Origin: Oscillibacter sp. 1-3
GTDB taxonomy: Bacteria; Bacillota; Clostridia; Oscillospirales; Oscillospiraceae
Direction of reading: 5' to 3'
Length of the DNA: 45,204 nt
Assembly: GCF_000403435.2 (NCBI RefSeq)
Contig: NZ_KE159707.1
Location: 768,291 to 813,494 of the forward strand
Position 1 is the first letter of the stretch. The number at the start of each line of letters is the position of its first letter. The translations under genes and the position numbers were made by a program. A model generated the notes under the pieces. It made no database searches, was not told the DNA's origin, and worked only from the letters and a program-made list of their open reading frames with translations. Shown here in pieces: positions 32,377-40,535 of the stretch.

Positions 32377-33281
32377 GAGAGTTTTTGCAGCTGCTCCTGA
32401 AACTCCGGGGGCAGGCCGCAGGAGAGCTCCACCAGCTCCCCGGTACGGGGATGGCGGAACCGCAGGCCAACGGCATGCAGGCACTGGCCATGAAGGCCGG
32501 GGACGGGTTTCTTTGCCCCGTAGACCGTGTCCCCCAAGATGGGGTGTCCGATGTGGGCCATGTGGACCCGGATCTGATGGGTGCGCCCGGTCTCCAGGCG
32601 GCAGCGGAGATGGGTACAGCCGGGAAAGCGGTCCAGCGCCTCCCAGTGGGTGACGGCGGGGCGTCCGCCGGGGATGACCGCCATTTTCTTCCGGTCCGAC
32701 GGGTGCCGCCCGATGGGGGCGTTCACGGTTCCCTGATCCTCCCGAAGCCCCCCCAGGGCGAGGCACTCGTAGGTGCGGGCCAGCGTATGGTCCTGGAGCT
32801 GGGCGGCCAGCCCCTGGTGGGCCAGGTCGTTTTTGGCGGCGATGATAAGGCCGGAGGTGTCCCGGTCGATGCGGTGGACAATGCCGGGGCGCAGAGCCCC
32901 GCCCACGCCGGAGAGGGAACTCCCGCAGTGGAAGAGCAGGGCGTTGACCAGCGTGCCGTCCGGGTGGCCTGGGGCCGGGTGAACCACCAGCCCCTTGGGC
33001 TTGTTGACCACAATCACGTCGCCGTCCTCGTAGACGATGTCCAGAGGGATGTCCTGTGGGATCAGGTCCAGCGGCTCCGGCTCCGGTAGAAGGACCTCCA
33101 CCGTCTCGCCGCCTGTGAGCCTGCAGCTTTTGGACAGGGGCTTTCCGCCGCAGGTCACCAGCCCCTCCTCCAGCAGCCGGGCGGCGGCAGAGCGGGTCAT
33201 GCCATCCACGGTCTCCGAGAGCCATACGTCCGCCCGGCGGCCCGCCTGTGCCTCACCGGGCCGCAGTGTCAGCGTCTCCAT
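32364..33281 (-). CDS. rluD: RluA-family 23S rRNA pseudouridine synthase (RluD-type)
   Basis: A 305-residue synthase. Residues ~10-70 form an S4 RNA-binding domain (RADVWLSETVDGMTRSAAARLLEEGLVTCGGKPL). The catalytic motif HRIDRDTSG is at 136-144 with the nucleophilic Asp141. Motif III near 240-255 reads LETGRTHQIRVHMAHIGHPILGD. It is placed in the RluD/YlyB group by the S4 domain and the lspA neighbour, though other RluA-family substrates cannot be excluded. ATG 33281 lies 29 nt inside lspA, with GGAGG upstream. Confidence 0.92.
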   Translation of the reverse strand: METLTLRPGEAQAGRRADVWLSETVDGMTRSAAARLLEEGLVTCGGKPLSKSCRLTGGETVEVLLPEPEPLDLIPQDIPLDIVYEDGDVIVVNKPKGLVVHPAPGHPDGTLVNALLFHCGSSLSGVGGALRPGIVHRIDRDTSGLIIAAKNDLAHQGLAAQLQDHTLARTYECLALGGLREDQGTVNAPIGRHPSDRKKMAVIPGGRPAVTHWEALDRFPGCTHLRCRLETGRTHQIRVHMAHIGHPILGDTVYGAKKPVPGLHGQCLHAVGLRFRHPRTGELVELSCGLPPEFQEQLQKLSARR

Positions 33282-33786
33282 GGGGGCCTCCTTTTTTGTC
33301 GTACTTCTCATAGAAGCGCAGGTAGTACACGGCGGCCAGCGCCGCGCCGCAGACCACGCAGACATCCGCCACGTTGAACACAGGATAGGCGGGCCAGAAC
33401 TGGAAGTGGAACATATCCACCACATAGCCCAGCCGCGCCCGGTCGATGATGTTGCCAAGGCCCCCAGAGAGAATCAGGCAGCCGGCCAGCACCCCCAGGG
33501 GATGCCGGACAATCCGCCGCACCAGCGCATACAGCACCGCCAGCAGAATCAGGGAGGTGAGCCCCACCAGCAGCCACCGCTGCCCGGAGAAGCTTGACCA
33601 GGCCGCGCCGTAATTGTGGACCCGGGTCAGCTCCACCAGACCCGGCAGAAAGTCCCGGGCCGGGTCCGCGGTCCAATAGATGTGGGGGGGGACGGGAGCG
33701 GAGAAGTGGGACGAGGTCCACCACTTCACCCACTGGTCCAGTCCCAGCAGGGCCGCTCCCAGCAGGGCGCAGAGTGTATAGATCAT
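33253..33786 (-). CDS. lspA: Lipoprotein signal peptidase (signal peptidase II)
   Basis: A 177-residue aspartic protease of the membrane that removes the signal peptide from prolipoproteins after lipid attachment to Cys. Four hydrophobic segments. Conserved motifs: LDQWVKWW (residues 16-23), HNYGAAWS (57-64), SGGLGNIIDRARLGYVVDMFHF (107-128) and VFNVADVCV (136-144); the catalytic pair is Asp124 and Asp141. It serves the many lipoproteins seen in this window. It overlaps rluD by 29 nt, the usual lspA-rluD pair of Firmicutes. Confidence 0.96.
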   Translation of the reverse strand: MIYTLCALLGAALLGLDQWVKWWTSSHFSAPVPPHIYWTADPARDFLPGLVELTRVHNYGAAWSSFSGQRWLLVGLTSLILLAVLYALVRRIVRHPLGVLAGCLILSGGLGNIIDRARLGYVVDMFHFQFWPAYPVFNVADVCVVCGAALAAVYYLRFYEKYDKKGGPHGDADTAAR

Positions 33787-33824
33787 AACGGAACGCTCCT
33801 TTGACGTGAGTTTGATTTTCCTCC

Positions 33825-33853
33825 AGTTTACACGGTTTTGCTGGGAAAAGCAA
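33825..33853 (-). promoter_or_regulatory. lspA: Promoter of lspA-rluD
   Basis: TTGCTT (33853-33848), 17 bp, TAAACT (33830-33825) on the minus strand. Confidence 0.65.
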
Positions 33854-33904
33854 CTGAATTTGGCCGGGGGCGCATGGCGGCGCTGCTTTTTGCCATATGT
33901 GTCA

Positions 33905-33941
33905 AATCAAGCAGCCGCCCGCATTGGACAGCTGCTTGATT
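33905..33941. repeat. Inverted repeat AATCAAGCAGC/GCTGCTTGATT
   Basis: 11-bp perfect arms (33905-33915 and 33931-33941) with a 15-nt loop. No T run. It sits just outside the inferred island end. Confidence 0.7.
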
Positions 33942-33978
33942 CGGCAAAATGTGATACGCCGGAGTCAGAAGAGGGGTC

Positions 33979-33988
33979 ACTCCCACTC
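33979..33988. other. Candidate distal attachment site (att) of the guaA island
   Basis: ACTCCCACTC, identical and in the same orientation as 36794-36803 in the guaA 3' end. On the minus strand it reads GAGTGGGAGTGA, like the guaA terminus that encodes Glu-Trp-Glu-stop. An inverted repeat GGGTATCATATTCT / AGAAATATGATGCCC (33995-34038) follows directly inside the island. Confidence 0.6.
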
Positions 33989-34197
33989 GTTGCTGGGTAT
34001 CATATTCTAACGGATTTTGCTTTAGAAATATGATGCCCTATTCTTTTGATTATTTGATATATCCATATTATCCAGCCTATACGATGGGCTGTTATCAAAT
34101 TGTTATCAACTGTGATAACATTGTTCTTCCAAATATGTTCTACCACGAAAAATATAGAATTACAATGTTTATACCGTTTTGTGAACATATTTTAGGA

Positions 34198-35907
34198 TTA
34201 GATAGATGCTGTTTCTGTCCTTGGCAAGAACTCAATATTGAATTTTTGTTCCAAGTAATATTTCAACACAAAAATCTCAATTTTTCTTTCGCTTCTCATG
34301 GAATCAAGATAGTATCTAGTATAATCTCTATCATCAGCCGGAGGAATGATTTTTAGTGTTCGGCGTTGGTTCGCAATATCTGTAACTTCTTCTCCATTTC
34401 CTAAGACTTCCAAATTGATGTCCCAGCAAACAATGCTATGTAAGTTTTTGAATGAGTGATTAAAATCTTTGGTCAAATAGTTCTTGAACTCAACATAATA
34501 CAATTTTGAAGTTTTGATTGGTATATCATCTTTTGCCTTGGCAATCACGTCAATTCCAGAATGTGTGTCATAGTTTATAATTGTAAATGGGAACATTCCT
34601 GGATCATGACTACTTAATTGCATAAAAATCGCAAAAACACCACTTTCCATTTGCGGTTCAATCAAATGGATGCCATTATAATCAGCTACTCGAGCACGTT
34701 TTGTTTTCTCGATTCTCCGCTCAAAGTCCTTGTTCTCGCTATCAATGGTTTTATATGCAGTGGCTGCGCTTTCCAGCCATTGGATTTCTTCCCAATCTGA
34801 ATTCTGTATCTCATTATAGACTTCATCAACCGCCTTTTTAAGCTCAAGTAAAATCTCAGAGTGTGTATTTTCTATGGACCCCCGATTTGCTGTTAATCTT
34901 AAGTCCTGGCAGTTAACAAATGCATGAAATTTTGTATATTCTGAACCCTTAACAGTAATCCATTCATTTTTTCTTTGCACAGGGATAAAATCTTTACATA
35001 GCCATAGACCATATCTTTCCTGCACAGTATATGCCCCTTGCGGCGCTTTATAGCCACTTCTCTTAATCATGTTATTATACTGGTATTTAACCCTTGTTCC
35101 CTCTACCACAAATATAGCCTGATATTCAATTTCCGGCATGCTTTCTAACGTCCCTGTTCTTACAAATTTTTTGCAATACCACTTTGGTGCTTCTGTAAAG
35201 TACTTATCAAACAAGTCTGTTGCGCGTTGGCTTTCTTCAGGAAACACATGTCCAAATTGGATACTTTCAAATTCCCTTTTATCAACACCTTTTAAGTGCA
35301 ATTTAACATTCTTGTATTTTTCAATTCTAAATGCGCTTTCAATAGACCCGAATTTAGTAAACCACAAAATATAGTCTTTTATCTGGTCATGTGTAAACCT
35401 ATCACGACGATTATTGTTGTAACCTAAAATGGTAATAGTTGTCCCGGATTCACCACTGGGATCATCCTCAATCTTAAGGTTAACTTCTGGAATCTCCCTA
35501 TCTAATAACTTACGGCTCGGCTCATCCATTATAGCGTAAAATTTGTAATTGTTTTTTTGGGTTAGAACTTCAATTTTTTTACTGTTAAAATAAACTTTAG
35601 TGCCATGCCCTTTTTCTCCTATGCTGTCGTCATTACCTCTACGAAGAGAATTTCCCAAATCGAAAAACGATTGCAACCCTTCCGTATCCATTCCATCCCC
35701 GTCATCTTTAATTACAATTTTCAGGACTTTTTCTCCATATTCTTGAATTACACTAAACTCTAAGGTGATATTTTCTGCATGTGCATCAAATGCATTACTA
35801 ATCGCCTCGCGAACTAAATCTAATGGATTAGAAAAATCCAACGCAATTTCTATAAATTCTTGAGCACTATCAACTTTAGGGGTCAAGATAGTTTCTGTTT
35901 GCGCCAT
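34198..35907 (-). CDS. GHKL ATPase with C-terminal PD-(D/E)xK-like domain (putative defence protein)
   Basis: A 569-residue protein. The N-terminal GHKL (Hsp90/MutL/MORC-type) ATPase has an N-box LVREAISNAFDAH (E34, N38), G1 KDDGDGMD (D69-G72), G2 IGEKGHGTKVY (96-106) and a further GTTITILG strand. A transducer-like middle region follows to ~400. The C-terminal part shows a nuclease-like pattern E421 ... GID453 ... VEFK (E473-x-K475), then NHSFKNLHSIVCWD. GHKL ATPases of this type are known from bacterial restriction or defence contexts; the nuclease reading is inference. The gene is strikingly AT-rich compared with its GC-rich surroundings and lies alone in a guaA-linked island beside a broken integrase. 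ATG 35907 follows AAAAGGAGG. Confidence 0.8.
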   Translation of the reverse strand: MAQTETILTPKVDSAQEFIEIALDFSNPLDLVREAISNAFDAHAENITLEFSVIQEYGEKVLKIVIKDDGDGMDTEGLQSFFDLGNSLRRGNDDSIGEKGHGTKVYFNSKKIEVLTQKNNYKFYAIMDEPSRKLLDREIPEVNLKIEDDPSGESGTTITILGYNNNRRDRFTHDQIKDYILWFTKFGSIESAFRIEKYKNVKLHLKGVDKREFESIQFGHVFPEESQRATDLFDKYFTEAPKWYCKKFVRTGTLESMPEIEYQAIFVVEGTRVKYQYNNMIKRSGYKAPQGAYTVQERYGLWLCKDFIPVQRKNEWITVKGSEYTKFHAFVNCQDLRLTANRGSIENTHSEILLELKKAVDEVYNEIQNSDWEEIQWLESAATAYKTIDSENKDFERRIEKTKRARVADYNGIHLIEPQMESGVFAIFMQLSSHDPGMFPFTIINYDTHSGIDVIAKAKDDIPIKTSKLYYVEFKNYLTKDFNHSFKNLHSIVCWDINLEVLGNGEEVTDIANQRRTLKIIPPADDRDYTRYYLDSMRSERKIEIFVLKYYLEQKFNIEFLPRTETASI

Positions 35908-35960
35908 TCCAATCTGCCTCCTTTTAAATTGATCAGGCAATACAAAATATGCCTTTAATA

Positions 35961-36615
35961 CTATAATGCGGACAGTATAGCATATTTTTCGACATAGCAC
36001 AAGACACTGAGCATGTTGGAGAAGTCAACATTCTCAATCCGCAGCTCCCGCAGTTCCCTGGCCCGCATTCCCGTGGAGGCCAGCGTCCAGAGTATGGCCC
36101 ACGTCCGCATATGTGTGAAGTCCCGCTTGTCGGGAGGCTCCAGAATGGTTTCCAGTTCCTCCTTTGTGTAGGGCTTCTTGTCGGTCACCTGCCCCCGGAT
36201 GAAGGGCATCAGGTAGCGGTGGGGACAGTAGCCTCTATCACGGGCATAGTGAATGATGGGGCTGAGGTTCTGGATGGCGGTATTGAGGGTGACATTGTTG
36301 GTGATCCCCCTTGCCCGCATATCGTCCAGATATTCCAGCAGGAACTCCAGGGTAAGCTGCGAACATTTCACATCTGCACCAGCGAACCGGATGAAGTACT
36401 TGATATTCCACTGGTAGGTCTTGATGGTCTGTTCACTCAGCCCCATGCTCTCCTTCACCTTTAGGAATTCGTCCGCCACATCCAGGAACCGGCGGTCGGT
36501 CATCCTGACGGCCTGCCCGTCGATCCGCTTCCCCTGCTTGCTGCCCTTTCTCACCGTCTCTCACCCCCTCTCTCACTCTCACAACCCATGCGCCTCTCGC
36601 TGTCCTATCCGTCAT
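35961..36615 (-). pseudogene. Tyrosine recombinase/integrase, frameshifted and truncated
   Basis: The frame MTDRRFLDVADEFLKVKESMGLSEQTIKTYQWNIKYFIRFAG...encodes a SAM-like core-binding domain (residues ~20-105 of the open frame) and the start of the catalytic domain (KPYTKEELETIL...STGMRARELRELRIENVDFS), with the first catalytic Arg. It then runs into unrelated AT-rich sequence near 36005; the Lys, His-x-x-Arg and Tyr motifs are lost. At the other end, the only good start (ATG 36615, AAGGAGGGCAATTTC) reads MTDRTARGAWVVRVRE in a different frame; a slip in the GAGAGAGGGGGTGAGAGA tract probably separated it from the main frame. It cannot be catalytically active. Its start faces guaA, as expected of an integrase beside its att site. 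Confidence 0.75.
35974..36002 (-). promoter_or_regulatory. Promoter of the GHKL ATPase gene
   Basis: TTGTGC (36002-35997), 17 bp, TATACT (35979-35974) on the minus strand, exactly at the junction with the integrase remnant. A CTATA...TATAG inverted repeat overlaps the -10. Confidence 0.6.
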
Positions 36616-36689
36616 GAAATTGCCCTCCTTATGAAGTGTTCTCAAGTTACCTCATAGCCTCCAGGAATGTTACACGCTAAAAACGCAAA

Positions 36690-36736
36690 TCACCCGCTAC
36701 GAGGTGCCCAAAACAGGTTGCCCTCATAGCGGGTGA
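36690..36736 (-). terminator. Terminator downstream of guaA
   Basis: TCACCCGCTA (36690-36699) pairs with TAGCGGGTGA (36727-36736), with an inner GAGG/CCTC stem; TTTGCGTTTTT follows on the minus strand. It lies inside the island, so the island supplies guaA with a terminator. Between it and guaA, GTTCTAAAAT(T/C)T occurs twice (near 36740 and 36782), perhaps integrase arm sites. Confidence 0.7.
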
Positions 36737-36791
36737 AAAGTTCTAAAATTTATAGAAAATCAACGAAAATATGCGTTTTTTGTTCTAAAAT

Positions 36792-38333
36792 CTACTCCCA
36801 CTCAATCGTCGCCGGGGGCTTGGAGGTGATGTCATACACAATCCGATTGATATGGGGCACCTCGTTGACGATCCGCACGCTGACGCGGTCCAGCACCTCA
36901 TAGGGAATCCGGGTCCAGTCCGCGGTCATAAAGTCCGTAGTGGTCACGCTGCGCAGGGCCAGGGTGTAGTCGTACGTCCGCCCGTCCCCCTGGACGCCGA
37001 CGGAGCGCATATTGGTCAGCACCGCGAAATACTGGTCCATGGTTCCCTCCAGGCCTGCCTTGGCGATCTCGTCCCGGAAGATGAAGTCCGCCAGGCGCAG
37101 GGTGCCCAGCTTTTCCTTGGTGATGTCACCTATGCAGCGGACCGCCAGGCCCGGGCCCGGGAAGGGCTGACGGCTCACCAGGTACTCCGGCAGACCCAAC
37201 TCCCGGCCTAAGCCTCGCACCTCGTCCTTGAAGAGGAGCCGCAAAGGCTCCACGATCTCCTTGAAGTCCACGTAGTCCGGCAGGCCGCCCACGTTGTGGT
37301 GGCTCTTGATGACCGCCGCGTCCCCGGCGCCGGACTCGATCACGTCCGGGTAAATTGTGCCCTGGGCCAGGTAGTCCACCCGGCCGATCTTTTTGGCCTC
37401 CGCCTCGAAGACCCGGATGAACTCCTCGCCGATGATCTTCCGCTTGGCCTCCGGCTCCGTGACGCCGGCCAGCCTGCTGAGGAACAGCTCCTCCGCGTCG
37501 GCGCGGACGAAGTTGATGTCCCACTGGGAGAAGGCGGTCTCCACCTCGTCTCCCTCGTTCAGCCGCATGAGGCCGTGGTCCACGAACACGCAGGTCAGCT
37601 GCTTCCCCACGGCCTCCGCCAAAAGGGCCGCCGCCACGGAGGAGTCCACGCCGCCGCTGAGGGCCAGCAGGACCTTCCCGTCTCCGATCTTCTCCCGCAG
37701 AGCCTGGACGGCGGTCTCCTTGTAGCCGCGCATGGACCAGTCGCCTGCGGCGCCGCAGACCTCGTAGAGGAAGTTGCGGATCATGTCCGTGCCGTGCTCC
37801 GTGTGATTGACCTCCGGGTGGTACTGGACGCCGTAGAAGCCCCGGGCCTCGTCGGCAATGGCCACGTTGGGGCAGGCGTCGGAGCGGGCGGTGAGGGCGA
37901 AGCCGTCGGGGACCTTTTCCATATAGTCGCCGTGGCTCATCCAGGTGATCCCTTGGGCGGGAAGGCCCTTGAAGAGGCGGCATTTCGTGTCGAAATACGT
38001 CTCCGTCTTGCCGTACTCCCGAGCGGAGTCCTCCGTGGCGGCCGTAACTTTGCCGCCCAAGGTGTGGGCGATCAGCTGACAGCCGTAGCAGATGCCCAGG
38101 ATGGGCACGCCCCAGGTGAAGATCTCCGGGTCCACGTGGGGGGAGGTCTCCAGATACACGGAGTTGGGGCCGCCGGTGAAGATGATGCCGATGGGGTCTA
38201 TGGCGCGGAGGTCCGCCAGGGGGGTGGTATAGGGCTTGACCTCGCAGTACACGCCGTGCTCCCGGACCCGGCGGGCGATGAGCTGGTTGTACTGGCCGCC
38301 GAAGTCCAGGATGATGACGGTCTGATGGGACAT
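36792..38333 (-). CDS. guaA: GMP synthase (glutamine-hydrolysing)
   Basis: A 513-residue enzyme converting XMP, glutamine and ATP to GMP. The class I glutamine amidotransferase domain has the catalytic Cys in [16 protein letters not shown] (residues ~80-95) and the His/Glu pair in [12 protein letters not shown]. The ATP-pyrophosphatase domain has the P-loop [15 protein letters not shown] (near 225-240). The C-terminal dimerisation domain ends PPATIEWE. The 3' end serves as att site of the adjacent island without changing the coding sequence. AAGAAGGTAATC precedes the ATG. I do not see a purine riboswitch in its 600-bp upstream gap. Confidence 0.97.
   Translation of the reverse strand: MSHQTVIILDFGGQYNQLIARRVREHGVYCEVKPYTTPLADLRAIDPIGIIFTGGPNSVYLETSPHVDPEIFTWGVPILGICYGCQLIAHTLGGKVTAATEDSAREYGKTETYFDTKCRLFKGLPAQGITWMSHGDYMEKVPDGFALTARSDACPNVAIADEARGFYGVQYHPEVNHTEHGTDMIRNFLYEVCGAAGDWSMRGYKETAVQALREKIGDGKVLLALSGGVDSSVAAALLAEAVGKQLTCVFVDHGLMRLNEGDEVETAFSQWDINFVRADAEELFLSRLAGVTEPEAKRKIIGEEFIRVFEAEAKKIGRVDYLAQGTIYPDVIESGAGDAAVIKSHHNVGGLPDYVDFKEIVEPLRLLFKDEVRGLGRELGLPEYLVSRQPFPGPGLAVRCIGDITKEKLGTLRLADFIFRDEIAKAGLEGTMDQYFAVLTNMRSVGVQGDGRTYDYTLALRSVTTTDFMTADWTRIPYEVLDRVSVRIVNEVPHINRIVYDITSKPPATIEWE
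36794..36803. other. Attachment site in the guaA 3' end
   Basis: ACTCCCACTC, covering the last codons and part of the stop of guaA (minus strand GAGTGGGAGTAG). The 3' end of guaA is a recognised integration site for genomic islands, and this sequence is repeated at 33979. Confidence 0.65.
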
Positions 38334-38386
38334 AGTAGATTACCTTCTTTCACAAGAGGGGGTGTGGTTTTGGTCTTTGCCCGCCC

Positions 38387-38487
38387 TTCGGGCGGGGGGA
38401 TTTCAGCCATGATGATGGCTGGGCAGATGCACCCCCCATTTTCTCTTTTTCTGCGCGCAGAAAAAGAGAAAACGGGCCGTGCACGGT
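38387..38487. repeat. 34-bp perfect palindrome and neighbouring symmetric motifs
   Basis: TTTTCTCTTTTTCTGCG and its exact complement abut at 38439-38472. Next to it are the palindrome CCGTGCACGG, another AAAAGAGAAAAAG, and the hairpin GCCCGCCC-TTC-GGGCGGG (38380-38398 region). This looks like a dispersed intergenic repeat of the host clade rather than a regulatory site for guaA. Confidence 0.65.
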
Positions 38488-38774
38488 CCAAAAGAGAAAA
38501 AGACGCTGGGGCGGAATTTGGCCGCAGGGGCCAAATTCGCCCAAGTTACGGGGGCTGGTCTGAACCGGTGCCCATAAAACTTGCCAATCTTCTGCCGGGT
38601 GCGCTTGACAGCGTACCTTGCGGGGGCGCTCTGCCGCATTTGTGACTGCCAACGAGGGTGTTTTGCAGGTTTGACGCAAGGTCCCTAGCGTCTCTTCCCG
38701 CGCTTCGCGCCTGGCATGTTCCGTGTGGGGTGGGGGCCTATTCTGCCGGCTTTCTTTCGGCAGAACTGCGGGGC

Positions 38775-38940
38775 CTGCACCCTGTGCAGGCCATCCCCTC
38801 CAATACCCCCTGTACTTCCGACGGAACACCCTGTAGGGGCCGGGCTCTGACCCGGCCCGCCCCCCAACAACCTTCTGTTTTCCGGTAGAATACCTGTGGG
38901 GCCTGGTCCCCTGACCAGGCCATTTTCCCGCAGGTGCGGG
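38775..38940. repeat. Array of GC-rich hairpins, including dispersed repeat copy 4 (inverted)
   Basis: Three hairpins in a row: GGCCTGCAC-CCT-GTGCAGGCC, GGGGCCGGGCTCTGACCCGGCCC (the same core as copies 1-3, in reverse orientation) and GGCCTGGTCCCCTGACCAGGCC. With 38387-38487 they fill most of the 607-bp gene-free stretch 38334-38940; the middle (38500-38770) holds no gene that I can support. Confidence 0.6.
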
Positions 38941-39762
38941 TCAGCCCTTCTGAATAACAGGAGCGCCGTTTTTCAGCTGGAAGGAGGAGGCGGTATAGCT
39001 GTGGAAATCCATCTCCTGCAAATCCTGGGAGGACGTATACAGCGGAAACACCAGCCGGTAGGTTCCGTCGGGAAGGCTGGAGTAATACTCCTTGGCAAAA
39101 GTGTAGGTGCAGCTTTCTTTCGGAGGCAGCGTATGAAGCTCCGTGGTTATCGCTCGGGCCAGGGGCACGGTGTACCACCAGCCCGCCAGGGACACCTCCA
39201 GTCCGACACCGCCGCCATTGGAGTGGATCAGCGGGGTGCTGGCGCCGTTCCGGATGGTCCATGAAAGGTTTTCACCGCTGAGGTCCAATGTCATGCGCAC
39301 CTCCCGGTCCAGATTTTCCGCCCGGGAGGGAGTCATGAACCGATGGTTCCACTGGCCGTCCCGGAGGGCCAGCAGAGGCAGAGCCCGGGACGCGTCCTGA
39401 GTGGTTTTCGCCTCTTTTGCAAACTGTTTCCAGATCGCCGGGAAGTCCACGTCCGCCAGCAGGGCATTTCCCTGGTTGTCCAGCCAGACGCCGCGGCAGT
39501 ACACTGCCTCATAGTTCTCCGACAGGCCGTTGCCGCTGATGGAGAGCGCATAGACGGGCCAGGGGGTTTCCGGGATGGTCCAGTTGGTCACCGCGCGGCC
39601 CCTGATGGGGTTGAAGGCAGTTTCCAGAGCCGTTTTTTCCGGCCACACTCCCACATAAACGGAGGCCGAGGAGATGTTTTTTCCATCGTAACAGGACAGT
39701 GTTACGGTTCGCTGCAAGGCGAAGGACGGCTCCAGCAGGGTCTCCGCCTCCGCCACGGTCAT
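38941..39762 (-). CDS. C-terminal Ig-like part of a frameshifted lipoprotein
   Basis: 273 codons from the internal ATG 39762 (MTVAEAETLLEPSFALQRTVTL...). The second half, MTLDLSGENLSWTIRN...GLEVSLAGWWYTVPL...LPPKESCTYTF...SSLPDGTYRLVFPLY, has the pattern of a bacterial Ig-like domain (Big_14-like) found in clostridial surface lipoproteins. It has no signal peptide and no ribosome binding site of its own. The frame continues upstream through a run of eleven C (minus strand, 39783-39773) into the lipoprotein frame if one C is lost. It is therefore best read as the distal half of the gene at 40459. Confidence 0.65.
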   Translation of the reverse strand: MTVAEAETLLEPSFALQRTVTLSCYDGKNISSASVYVGVWPEKTALETAFNPIRGRAVTNWTIPETPWPVYALSISGNGLSENYEAVYCRGVWLDNQGNALLADVDFPAIWKQFAKEAKTTQDASRALPLLALRDGQWNHRFMTPSRAENLDREVRMTLDLSGENLSWTIRNGASTPLIHSNGGGVGLEVSLAGWWYTVPLARAITTELHTLPPKESCTYTFAKEYYSSLPDGTYRLVFPLYTSSQDLQEMDFHSYTASSFQLKNGAPVIQKG

Positions 39763-40459
39763 TGTCCCGCGCGGGGGGGGGGGCGATGAGCTGCTTCGCC
39801 TCCTGAGCGGTGAGGAACGGAAGCTCCGTTCCGCCCCACTCCACCGCGGCAAAGCCGGTGCGCTGGAAAGCGGGCAGGTCCTGCTCCGGGATCTCCACCG
39901 GCTCCGCTAGGGGCCGCCAGGCCATGAACACCCGCAGGAGGCTGTCCGGCTGGGGGGTGATGGTCAGCCTGGCGCGGCTTGCGTAATCATCGAACTGGAA
40001 GGCGATGAGATTAAAGGCGTTCGCCTCCATCCGGGGCAGCCAGTAGACGATGAACTCGTTGGCCTCCCGGCGGGTGAGGCCCAGCTTTTCAAGGGACTCC
40101 TCCAAAAAGGCGGCAGTGTTCTCCCCGGGGACGCAGAAGCCCCGGGAGAAATCGCAGTCTCCATTGGAGACGCCTTCCCAATAGAGATAATTATAAGTCT
40201 GACCGCTTTTGTCCGTCAGTGTGCCGTCCGGGGCGGCGGTGACAGTCCAGCCGTCCTCGCCGTAGGCGGGATAGGTACAGGTCAGCTCTCCGTCATAGTC
40301 CAGGCGGACATTGACCTCGGCTTCCTTCTCCGGGTAGAGATAGATGACGGGCTTTGCGTCGTTGTCAGAGAAATCCTCCCGGCGGTCCTCCCGGCAGCCG
40401 GTAAGCGACGCGCACAGAAGCGCCGTCAGACACAGCAGGACAGTGATTTTATGCAACAT
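39509..40459 (-). CDS. Lipoprotein, N-terminal part, frame broken at a C11 tract
   Basis: The gene starts MLHKITVLLCLTALLCASLTGC, a signal peptide with lipobox SLTGC. The mature domain KPVIYLYPEKEAEVNVRLDYDGELTCTYPAYGEDGWTVTA...YLYWEG...ANEFIVYWLPRMEANAFNLIAFQ is a family recognisable by its KPVIYLYPE start, common in clostridial lipoproteins and of unknown function. It is sound to about residue 232 (TAQEAKQLIAPPP). After the C11 tract the frame changes to ARDNDRGGGGDP..., low-complexity sequence to the stop at 39509, which overlaps the Ig-like frame. With ten C the two frames join as IAPPPRGTMTVAEAE, giving a ~506-residue two-domain lipoprotein. Either phase variation, a fixed mutation or a sequencing error explains it. 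AAAAAGGAGG precedes the ATG. Confidence 0.75.
   Translation of the reverse strand: MLHKITVLLCLTALLCASLTGCREDRREDFSDNDAKPVIYLYPEKEAEVNVRLDYDGELTCTYPAYGEDGWTVTAAPDGTLTDKSGQTYNYLYWEGVSNGDCDFSRGFCVPGENTAAFLEESLEKLGLTRREANEFIVYWLPRMEANAFNLIAFQFDDYASRARLTITPQPDSLLRVFMAWRPLAEPVEIPEQDLPAFQRTGFAAVEWGGTELPFLTAQEAKQLIAPPPARDNDRGGGGDPAGAVLRLAANRNTVLLRWKKHLLGLRLCGSVAGKNGSGNCLQPHQGPRGDQLDHPGNPLARLCALHQRQRPVGEL
39773..39783. repeat. Homopolymer G11 (C11 on the coding strand)
   Basis: Eleven consecutive G on the plus strand within the lipoprotein gene, at the exact place where its two domains fall into different frames. Confidence 0.9.
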
Positions 40460-40535
40460 AAAAATGCCTCCTTTTTATAGCGCTTATACAGACTAAGACG
40501 AAAAAGGGGCGATTTGGTTTCGGACTTCGGAAAAA

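Noticed and set aside
34030..34356. 108-codon plus-strand frame in the AT-rich island
   Set aside because: Overlaps the 3' end of the GHKL gene antisense, has no ribosome binding site and a composition expected by chance.
38334..38700. Purine riboswitch upstream of guaA
   Set aside because: No conserved junction or loop motifs were found; the gap consists of palindromic repeats.
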